Assembly (NCBI GenBank): GCA_009617715.1
Contig: VTFK01000112.1
Coordinates: 248,001-312,000, forward strand
Source of the DNA: Plectrocnemia conspersa
Lineage: Eukaryota; Arthropoda; Insecta; Trichoptera; Polycentropodidae
Length of the DNA: 64,000 bases
Reading direction: 5' to 3'
A program made the position numbers and the translations under genes. Positions 44,701 to 56,700 of the stretch are shown here, in pieces. Below the pieces are notes generated by a model, which was not told where the DNA came from, ran no database searches, and saw only the letters and a program-made list of their open reading frames with translations. The first letter of the stretch is position 1; each line of letters starts with the position of its first letter.

Positions 44701-47700
44701 GCTCACTCTGCCTTGCGGTTATCTCGCCAAAGGCGGAACCTACCTCTTGCGGTTGCGTCCCGCCGACCAGAATCTCACAGAGAGCGAGACATACGAGGAC
44801 CCTAAGCTCTCTGGGGTGCTGGATGTGCGATGGCCAATTGCCAGGCTGTCGATGACACCAGAGAACATAGAGACCTTCCCGGAACACTCTGTCACTGGCA
44901 TCGTCGAATTTCCGGAGGTAAATTAATTATTAAGCTATAGCTTATTAAAATTTCAATATAGATACTTGCAAATGTAAATAAAAACGGTTAGATCTAATAA
45001 ACTCATTGAACGAGCCGCATCAAATAATAACTCCCAATAATTCATTCGTTATCGCTTTATTTGGCTCTTAAAAATGTCAAGTGCCCAGTCATTTTTTTAG
45101 CTTAAACGATTCTACTAGTATACGATTACCAGAAATATTCCAGAAAGCAGATATTATAGTTTCTGGTATGGAATATACACAATCCGGAGTTTCTGGAAGA
45201 TCTTCGTTTTTCGATCTTCATGTACCGCCAAATTACCAGCGCTTGCGTTCCAGAGTATTGTTTGAAGTATTGGACAGCTCCCCATAAACACAGCTATCCG
45301 ACTTTTTAACCATCTGTCGGGTTTGCTCTCATCCAGGTACACGCAGTTGGCGGACGCATTGTAGACTATTATTAATGTTTTAGTTAATATTTCTTTACAT
45401 AATTTTCAAAAACATTTTTTTTCTGTGCAGTCTGCATTTAAATAAAATAATAATATAGTTGTATTTAAATAGTTTTGGCCATAATAATTTGACAATCGTT
45501 TTAGAATGATGAAAACGCTTGACAAAATATTTTTAAGCGGTCGGGTTTATATCGTGGATTTAGTCGATCACTTTTGGCGTAGTCACCTCAAGTGGACGAC
45601 CCGAACAATGTTCATCACTTGTGGATGCACGGCTACATTTTAACTCATTCACCCAATTGTAAACAGTTTTAAACGCTGGTGCAAATGTGCCATGAACTTC
45701 ATCCAACTTTAGATTAATTTCTTTTGGTGTTTTGCCTGAAAATATTTAATCACTACACGAAACTCATTTTTTTCATTGTTTGAAAATAATAACAGTCTAT
45801 TGAAAGATGGTTTTCTAATGTATTCCTTTTTTAAAATATCGTTAATGTGACAAAGATAATGATATTTCAGATCCTTTGTGTAAATCAGTGGTTATTGTAT
45901 TCTAAAAGTTACCTTACATGACAGCAGATCTCATGTTGAGCTTCAAAAAAATTGACTTTAGTTGCTCTTCTACCAAAATAGATTGTAGTTATATGTAGTT
46001 AAGGTTAACTTAATATTAAGAATATGCTTGAAATAAACTAATCTTGAAAACCCCAATCGTTTTTTATTTATATGTTTTTAAATTATTGAAATATTAAATA
46101 TGAGTTAAAATATCTTGCATATCTTAAATAAAATATAGTACAAGCAAAATATCAGCGACTTTTGTGGATATTATTAATTGAAACGTCTTTCGAAATGTAT
46201 TTTGATGACCCAGTATCGCGAGTCATTTTCCAGAACATATATTATCGTTACATACGCCAGCGAATGAAACTGGTTAAGATATTACAGTACTTTATATTTA
46301 TAATATAGGTACGCTTGATTAAAACTAGCAATATCTTAGCTTCCGTTTACGAGTTAATATATCATTGATCAATTACAGGTTATGTGTCCTCCCGTGGAAG
46401 TGGCAGCTCTGCCCGAGTTCTGGCTGGAGCTCTCATATTGCGGAGACAGTCTTTGTCCCCCAGGGGGCGGCGGCAATTCTCCATTGTATTCGGAGCAAGT
46501 GAGGGGTTTGCCAGGACGACAGGAATTACAGCTTCGATGTGAGTTATTCGGAGCGGCCGGCACTTACGCCTTGGCACTGCGCCCTTCGCAAGCGGCTTCA
46601 GCTCCTGCGTTAACTCCAACGCCGGCATACCTCAAGGTAATGTACTACACACCTACCTAATGCTAAATGTATATTAATCAATTTGGATAGGCAATCAGTC
46701 TCGAGACACGCGACGTCACGTGCTCGAGTTTTATAAGCTCGATTTGGGCCATTTCACCCGCACCCCCAAAAACATTTCATTTCCTTACTGATAAGTATAT
46801 CCCGACGAAGAATTGTTTCCGTTTCCGTATCATTAGGTGTGAAATCAACGCCGTTAAACTTTTAAACGTTCGCAATAAAAAAAAAGCTATCCAGTACTTC
46901 ATCGCCTGTAAATATATGTACATATATTTGGAGTACTTTTTATTTATTTAATTTTAACAATATACAGATCGAATGTCCAATGGACGGTCTAATATGCACT
47001 TCACGTTTTGTACAAATCGCCAATTTCTCAAGTCCGAACGTCGGTCGTCGTCTTTGGCAATAAATAACCCTCCCAAGGGTGTTCACGCCATAAATTTATT
47101 AGGTGTGCTCAACAACTTCTAGGCAAGGGCACTGTCCTGTGTTTTATACGCATTTTTATTATTTCAGCCTCAATCTCGTTATTTTTTCTTCTCACATACA
47201 TATAAAGCTCTTATTCTGGTTGAACGTCTATATTATTACCGGATTTGCCCGCTTTTTGTTCCAAGTTATATCGTTGCTATATTCAATATTTTCCTTTAAC
47301 TGCACATATACGAGATGTGATAAAAAGAGCGATAATTTTTGGATTTCGCGCGTTATTCGTTTTAGGTTAAACTCATCTTAGTTTTTAGCGTAGTTTTTAT
47401 TTGCTAACCAAGTATTAAAGAGACATTTGTCACACTGGATACAACGATTATCAGTGTAGATTAAGTCATTTTGCTTAGAAATCGCCAATTCACTATTATG
47501 TAGCTGCAAAATTTTGTGGAAAATATCGTAGCAAAATGCTGAAAACACTTTCTTGATTCTAACCCTTTGGGGTGTGACTTCGTAGTCAGTAAGACGCAGG
47601 TAGAAACTAGTGAGAATTTTATTACTTTATATTACATATTGCGATAGATTGTGATGAGCGAGATCGTTTTCTCCGAGCGGTGGTGGAGAAGCTGGTGGAG

Positions 47701-50700
47701 GGATGATGTCAATGAATGATCATTAGAGTTCTGATTGGTATGGCAGCGACAGTATAGCGGAGGTTGATCCCTCTCTGCTGCTGTGCTCGTATGGTGAAGT
47801 CTCTCTAATGTTGTGAGCGTCCATGACCGTATGTTGTCCGCGGGTGGGCAGTGTCTGCTAATCTTCGAGTGTCTCCCCTCTCCTCATTGGAAACCAGCCT
47901 TAAATATTCAGGGCTACAAAGCTTGCTGACAAATCACAATCATGCAGTAATTATCCAACTAATCAGAACAACGAAATATATATACGTCGAATTATGCCAC
48001 GGTAATATTGTGGCTTTACGGTAATATATTGTTTCCCGTGACCGTTTCGCAACAAAGAAAAATTCTGTACATTTGTATTTACAAAATGCACTTGTCGGAA
48101 TAATAGTGGCATAACGACTGATGGCATTTTGATTATTGCGCTTTTAACGCGTCTATACGCTGAGTCAATTTCCACGGTTAACGCGTCAGTATCAATTTAA
48201 GCTTTATTCCTGACCAATGAGCGTTTGTCGAGCCTCCACAAAAAAAGCAGTACTTTTCTATTTTGAAGTTATTATTTATCAGTAATTGGAGTGATAAGTC
48301 CATATGTTTTTCATTTTCATTTCAAGCGAGACTATGGTTTACTTCAAGATGAATGCTAAAATATTTATATAATCCGCTACAGTCAAACGATGGGTATCGA
48401 ACTCATTTGCATCCTCTCTTGTTGTTAGGTGTATATTATTCTCTAACATTTGCATAAGCCTCCATTTATAAAAACACGATACAATTTTTCCGACAACCTG
48501 TGATTTGTGTTGATCAAATGGAATCTGACCCTAAGCCAGATAAAAGTTATATCTACTTAATTAAAGACCTCGTTTATACCTTTTCTTAGTGAAACTAGAA
48601 ACATTTTTAAAGATATTTGTAGAAAACTTATTGCGTTGGTGATATTTATTCTGTGCTTTAAGGCTTAATTTGAGTGCTAATATTGCTTCAATTTGCATGA
48701 CACAAATTTTGACAACAAAATCATACACTTAAAGGGTTGAAATTGCAGATATTAGGTTGTTACTATTTGACACAAAAACTAATCTTCGATATATTTTGTT
48801 ATATGAACACATATTTTAGTTTTTAAGCATTTTTCAAACCTCGACTAAAATTGGCTTCAATTCATATACGTATTCCAGTCAAGGTTTTGACGTAATAATA
48901 AAGCACTTAGAACTTAAGAGTATGCATGGCAGAAGCTTACACGGCTCTAGCTTCAAAGCTAGTAATTAACAAAGTGCAACACTGTAATTACATCAAACGC
49001 TGACGAATACTCACACTGTATAATGTGTCGAACAACATTATCAGTTTCAAAGTTTGATTACTCACCAAGTTGAAATATATCTCGCAACATCTAAACAATC
49101 AAGACAAATATGTATGTACGTGTTGTGACATTTAATGACAAAAATGCGCCATTAGGAAAAGCCCCCTCACGGGAAGGGATGAAATAATACAACAATTTGC
49201 CACCCAAGACTAATGCTACATATAATTCACTGGCCCAACAACAGCTCCATTAGGATCACTAGTATCACAAGACCTTCATTAGGGGGAACGATGCTAATTA
49301 TTATGCTTTATATTTTCAGGCTCGCTGGTCGGAGCAATTTGTGCTGAATGTCCACGCGCGCAGTGTATTCCCTTGTGACGGCCACAGTGGTGTTAAAGTA
49401 CTCTTTCAATACCCAGCTTGTGTACTACAGCGCTCTGATAGAGTCAGAGTATTCGCCAGAGAACCACCGGCTATTTCTGCCGGGGCTAGGAGTTCAGTTG
49501 GAGAATTGCGTTATGTAGCAGAACTGAGAGTGACGAGAGGCACACATTCTTTGGAATTCGGATGTGATTTGTTTTCTGAAAGATTCCCAGAGTACTGCTT
49601 CGTCTATGTGAGCCAAGCACTGAACGGAGCCGTAGCTGACGTCAGGCAAGAATGCCTGCCAACGCTTCCAATACTCGGTAAGTGTGTTTCAATCAAACTA
49701 TATGCTCGAATGCATCACATTGTACATCTATCATGGTCAATGATTATTGTTTTATTTTACGGAAAATAATACGCATTGTTGCTCTGTGACTTTTATATTT
49801 GTAATATATAGATTCTTTAGAAGGGCGTTCCCCTTCACCTCGCTAACTTTTATGTACCCTTGCCAAAAATGCTCCCCTTGACGGGTTGACCTTATCGTGC
49901 TCGCTATCGAACCGGAAATTATTCTTACGCGGTTCATTCTGAATGTTGTATTGACTGCAAAATGTACAAAAATAGGGCTCGAGTTCAATAGATCATATTT
50001 TATCTTGAAATGCTCGTAGAAACGTCTTTTATTTGAACCGAATTTGTAAAATAAATTTTTGTGCTATAATATAAGTGAAACGATTTGGTTAATACAATTT
50101 TTAATAATAAATAAATGTGCCTTCGAATGAAAAAATAATTAATATGAAAGCGAATTTTTGTAGTATTTTTCCTAATGTGTTTGAAAGATCACCGTTTTTA
50201 TCCTTTAGTTTTATTAATAAATACAGATTATTTATTTATTATTTATATAAAATAAACATATTTATTTATATTCTCGTATTGGGTAAGGGTTTCTATTTTT
50301 AAGTAATAATATAACAAATTGTCGACAAACAATGAAGCATTTGACGTAATTTTAATTGAAATATTTCGCTGGGTTTGAAGTTGTTTTAGGTACTTACGAA
50401 TGTTAATATTGTTTTCTCAAACCGAGAAAACATTAAAAGCTATAGCTATAATTAAAAATTAGTATTTTTTTTATTATTATATATACATTTACTCCAAAAA
50501 ATGCAATTCAGTTTAAATCTAGTCGTTTAAATTATTTGGAAAAATTTTTTTAAAATCTGAACTTTTATTTTATATGTTAAATTTAACTAAATTGTAAACA
50601 TTGTTTAAAATTTTTAGTAAAACTCTCAAGAAACCTGATCCGACATCTTTTTAAAATTAGCAAATTATTATTTGCTTACTAATTCTTAAATTTTATTAGC

Positions 50701-53700
50701 AGCCGCTATTTCAATAGCGCTTATTCATAAAATTTAAAATGAAAAAAAACTGCGTTGAAAAATATTTAAATAATAATGAAAAACCTATTTGAATAAAATA
50801 TGAGTTTAATTTAAAAAAAAAGCTTTTATTACATTATTTTGTCATTTATATGGGTTTTAATGACGCGCCATCTGTCGTAGTTTTAATCATATCACTGTGA
50901 AACTTGTTCTAAAAATAGATCTTGTAAATATCTCAGCTTTGTTAGTCAACGCAATCCGAAATATTGTGATTGTAATAGCCGATATTTAAAGTTAAATAAA
51001 AAGTCATAACTTTTTTTAAAGAAATCCTACTAAAAAAAAAAAAGTGAGGCGGTAAAAAAATTAAAATAGAAATAAAAATTAAAATTTTTTTTTTTTAATA
51101 TGGGTTAAAAATAAATATCCGTAACTTTAAAAGTATTAAAATGTTTTAAAAGAGAAACTAAAGTAGTTAAAATAAAATGTTTTTTGGCATTGTGTCCTCA
51201 GATTTCGACATATCTGTTGAAATTTTAGGACACGATGATTGTCGTAGTTTTAATCATATATGAAACAATTAGAAATAAAATGACTAAAACTAGCTCTAAT
51301 AAATATCTCGCCTAAGTTCGTTAGTCAATCTAATCCGCTATCTTATTTCAAAATAACCACTATTCAAAAAAATAAAAAAATCGTAGCATATATAAATAAA
51401 ATTAAAAAAAATGTTTTATTTTACAATTTTTGGTCATTCATTTTTTTTATAGTTTATAGTTTTTACATTTTTATATATCAAAGATTTTCAGAACACGATA
51501 AGTTTCTTAGTATAAATAATATAGTCTTAAAACTTATTTTACAAAAAACGAGTCTGATCCGCCATCTGGTTTCAAAACAGTGACTATTCAAACAATTAAA
51601 AAATCGTAACATCGCAATTTTTGGTTATTTACCTAAATGCCGTAGTCTTAATACTCTAATTTTTAATATTTTTATTAATATTTTGAATAGCCGTAAAAAA
51701 ACTACGTTAAAAAAATCTTTGAAAAAATACGTTTTAAAATATAAATCAAATAAAAATTAAAAAAACTTATTTTTTATGAAAAAATAAACAGTTGCCGTAG
51801 TTTTTATCATATCGACATAAAACGTATTCTAAAAATATATTTTGTAAATAAAATTTTGAATAAACGTAAGCTTTAAGAACAAATTTAAATAAAAAAAATG
51901 AAAAAATATATTTAATATGAAAATATATTTAATGTAATAAATAAAAATATAAAACACTTTTGCTTTCTTTGAAATAAAGAAAGTAAAAGTGTTTTATATT
52001 TTTATTTATTACAATGAAAATTATGTGATTAGGTTAATACGTTTTTGAACATAACATACTTAATAGATAAAATTTTCATTATAGATTTTAAAAAAGTTGC
52101 CCATAAATAATTATTTTGTATGATACAATGAAATCCAATATCGAAAATTTCTTTAGTAATAGAATTGACATTGAAATGTTTGTAAACATAACCGAATTGA
52201 TAAGTTAAAATATAATAAGTTTTAACTTTATTAAATATTAAATTATATAAAAAATATTTATTTGGAAAATTTACAAAAAGAAAGCGCCCAACGTGGGGCT
52301 CGAACCCACGACCCTGAGATTAAGAGTCTCATGCTCTACCGACTGAGCTAGCCGGGCTGTTGCTTTTTTGTCAAAATTATTTTATCTGAGTACAGGGAGA
52401 TTTAAAATGTTTAATTTTATATTTTATTATATTTTTTTTTTATAAAATGCAATTTTTTCAAAATTAAATTAGAGATGAGTATATATTTGTTTGATAATGT
52501 ATTAATTTTAATTCATTAATAAAATATATTAATAATTTTATTTTAATATAGAAAAATAAAATTTTAATATTTGTTTTAGTTTTTTATATTCATATTATCA
52601 ATTAAATTGAAGTACTTTAACCCGCAGTTTATCAAATTCAAGATACGTAAAATAATCGTCACAAATTTCTACAAAATAATATTTTTGTATGTTGTAAATC
52701 AATGATGTATATAAAATACTAATCCTATTAATTCATTACAACGTAAAAACCTATTCAATTAATAGATATTTATTTTATAATTTGGTATTATTTTACAAAC
52801 TTACTGTCCTGATATTATATACTATAAAAAATAGTATCATACCCGTTGAAAGATCAACAGGAAATATAATGCTATAAATTATAATGTACTATAAATTATT
52901 CGAAAAGTATATATTATAATTAATTTATTTATAAAAAAAATTAAATGGTAAAACATATTTTTCAATCTTTAATGGGATGAAATTCACTAATCTAATAATA
53001 AGTAATAATTATTTTATAAAAATATACTGTATAAGCTCAATAGAGAATGAATCATTAAAATAACGTTACATCTACATATTATTAACATGAAATAAATTAT
53101 TTTGTTTAATCTAAGCACTGCAATCAAAAAGTATTAAACATATCATAAATATTAATGAACTGCTATATTTTAGAAAATATAACTGACTGTATGCTACTGT
53201 AATATATAAATATTGATTTAAAATCAATTAGTTTTTAATTTATTTTTTATTTTCACATAATAATATTTGAAGATCGATAATAAAAATAAATAAGCAAATA
53301 GTTAAAAAAAAATCATTCAGCTACATTTAAAACCATTTAATATTTTACTCGTTGCTAACTTCATGCGTTATACACGGATAAACGTGTTAATAAAATAAAT
53401 ATGCATTCCACCCTTGTTACTTTTTTAAGTTAGACGATTTATATCAACTAATATTTCCCACTTAATATTTATCACACAGCAAAAGATAATCTTTATAAAT
53501 ATGCAAAATAGTATAAATATTACATGAGTTTATACAGTATATTTTCACGGTTCGTGAACTTTATTCTTTGTCGTAAGGAATAATGGTGAAAAATGGCATC
53601 GGGGGCATTTTGAAAAGTAGAATTGAACCTTGAAAATCTCTCCCCTGTCGCAGGGGTGAGACGGGTTCAATTTGTAAAACGAATCCTTGGACAGGGAATT

Positions 53701-56700
53701 TTTTCCGCTGACGTCGGGAGAAAAATTCACGTTTCCTATTAAAAAAATACGATACACCTTCCAGTCACGGACGAATACTGCGAAAGAATCGAATTTACGG
53801 GAAAATGCGCTTCATTATATCTGACCTTAATGGGATATAACGATTTCGGGTATATTTGTATATTTGTTTTGTTAAAAATAAATCCAACGAAAACTGTCGG
53901 AAATCAGGAGGTGAAAAGTATGAGGAACATATGGGATGAGGGATTTTTCTTTTTGTGAGTTTTAATTATTATTGTAACATGACAAGCGTTACGGTTTGGT
54001 AACGATGAAACAATACTTTTAGTTAATGGCATTGAAAAACTAGACTTAAATATTTTACATTGTTGTGTGATAACACTCCAGTGACCTCCTGCAATCATGT
54101 ATTGTATTACCGCCGCTCGTCGTCGACGTTTATGTCGACTATGTGGAATATTAATTATTATTTCATTTTTTAAAGCAAGGAAATCAAATAATTACAGTTA
54201 AATTGATATTCGATGGGCGCAAATTTATTTTAGATAATATGAAACAGAAGCGATTGCTTATTCGGTGTACTATATCTGTTTTTGCTTTTCCTCTTTACAT
54301 GACATTATTCGAGGTATAATTAAAATTGACAACGCAAAAACAAATCTATTATATTTTCGAATACATTATTTGTCTGCCGACGATGATCAAAAGGAAACGG
54401 TAACAGGAAAAAATTATTATATAAAAATACAAAGTAAGATTTTGTCAAGCTCGGATAATAAATTGACAAAAATAATGACAAAGAGTAAACAGACTTATTT
54501 TTAAATTTGAATAAATGCCATTTAGTTAGTTAAAAAGTAATATAAATCTACGAAATAACGAAGGCGAAGTTCGACTAGTACGATATTTATTATTATTAGA
54601 ATATATTAAATTAATTTTTATAATTGGTTCAAATGATATGCAATCTCGCAATAAATTTGACATTTAATATCATATTTAATTGGTTCAAAAGGACCGTTAG
54701 GAGGATGCAAGGAAATTATCATGAGATATGAGGATCAATAGGACATATCAATTGAATGGTAGAATTGAAAGTACATGGTTATGAAAAATATATTTTTTGT
54801 CTAATGTTTTTTAGCTTACTATTTTTATTTTGTGTCGAGATACTTGCACATTGTCATTTATATATAATCTAATGCTAAAAAACGTTGGTCTTTTATCTAT
54901 TTTACCTATTTCGTGAATAACATTTAAGGTTTATATTTGACTTTGTTTTTAATATAATATAATATAATAATAACTATAACATATACCTACTACTTGCCTC
55001 TCATCTCTCTGCAAACCTTCATGAGTAAAATCATTGTTATCTATGAATAATATTACATGTATTGTTGTAAGAATTTGGTTCAATTTAATTATGCTCACAC
55101 ACTTAAGAATGATATTACTCGGTACGTATACCTAAGCTCGTAGTTCATTGTTAATGTATTTCCTGAATGTTAAGGGGAAAATTTAAGGTCGAACGAATCC
55201 AACGAATTAGCCATTTTCCGCCCTTGTGAATTTAACATTTGCGGTCAAAAATGTTGCTGCTTTGTTCCGCGGTTGTTTATCGCATGAGTAATGATTAAAA
55301 GTGCCAATTACCTCGATTAAACTATATATAATTGTATTACACAATCAAAAGCAATTTACAAACATATTTCATTTTGAAAGATTCGTTTGAGTTAACAGTA
55401 CAATGTATTTAAATTTGATATTTTTTATAACAAGGTTTTGATATTTTTCTTTGTTCATATATTTATTGGTTAAGTTTATCTAGATTTCACTAATCTCATC
55501 AATGTATCTGAAAATGAAAGAAAAATAAAAATAAAAGGCTATAAATTAATGAAAGCGTTTTTTAGTCTATTGGCAACACTGCTGTTTCCACTAGGATTTG
55601 CGTGACCAAATTTTAATCACAGCAACATTATGACACTTGCTGTGTGTGCTTAAAATTTTCTTGTCAATTTCTAATTTCATTAAGTACAAGGACCGTTTTT
55701 TCTATGTAAAATGACAACTGCTGCTGAAAATAATCATTTCTGTTGTTGAATTGATAGTAAATATAATCGTAGAATAAAACTTTCATTTCAATACGGAATT
55801 ATATATTAGTATGAACTGGAATATAATGGCCTTCGAGACGATCAATACTGTTTAATGTAAAAAATGAATTTGAAAATGAAATATAATTCAATATCCTATA
55901 ATAGATTATGAAATAATTTATTTAAGCTGTTCGTTCGTATAAACGGACGTCTGAGAGATGGAAAAATAATCTATTTTCACTTTTATGGAAGAAATTTTAC
56001 AATTCAGTCGCCGCTCGTCAATTTTTATAACAGCACTCTTGAGCTGCCTTTCAACATTTCACGTCTGAGCAATCGCGAAAATTATAATACGCTTCCAATA
56101 ACTTTCCGGTTAATTTACATTCATTTATGTTAATCCCCTTTAACATTTCTGCCGTTCTTCTCTTCTTATCTTACACAAGATGCGTTTTGCTCCCTCTGAA
56201 AAAATAAAATAAAATAAAGTTTCATAATTTTCATATTTGGAGACCCACCCTAAAAACAAAACCGCTCTCGCGCCAAGTTCTACATAGCTTTAACGACTTT
56301 TGCAACTGTAATCGATATTTATATGCAAAAAGTTTTGGAGAATCATCCGAGTCGGGCAGATGGAAGAAATGACGCTTTCTCATAGGAGTTTAATTTGATT
56401 TTTCAGACGGAGCAACGGCTGGTGGTTGGGGTCCTTGGAGCAGCTGGTCCGTATGCCCTCCAGGATGCGGAGGTACAAGAGCCAGATATCGTTATTGTGA
56501 TTCACCGCCGCCACCATATGGAGCTGCATATTGCAAGGTATGATTCCATTATAGGGGATTGCGTATAATAACTACAACAATGTTAAAAAAATAGGACTAT
56601 TTTGAGGTTCCATAAAGTAGGACTAATACAACCAAACATTTAAGTTCATGTGAATTTATATATGTATAAAGGGCCGGATTAAGACTTTTAGGGACTCTAA

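Larger units (their letters stand above)
46637..49319 (+). other. THSD1-like intron with a possible solo LTR
   Basis: No exon is recognised. It contains the LTR candidate at 47573-47918 and a dispersed repeat piece at 47940-48190. Confidence 0.4.
49678..56406 (+). other. THSD1-like intron with tRNA-Lys and a repeat field
   Basis: Contains the tRNA-Lys gene, the degenerate repeats at 50640-51900 and the hairpin at 51934-52012. Elsewhere it is AT-rich with no recognised gene; the 53545-53757 and 54265-54504 open frames are featureless. Confidence 0.4.

Noticed and set aside
44475..44887. Minus-strand and alternative plus frames in the first large THSD1-like exon
   Set aside because: Shadows of the correctly spliced frame; no motif or start support.
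45081..45370. Possible remaining part of the nearby mariner transposase
   Set aside because: None of the catalytic or C-terminal mariner motifs could be recognised in either strand.
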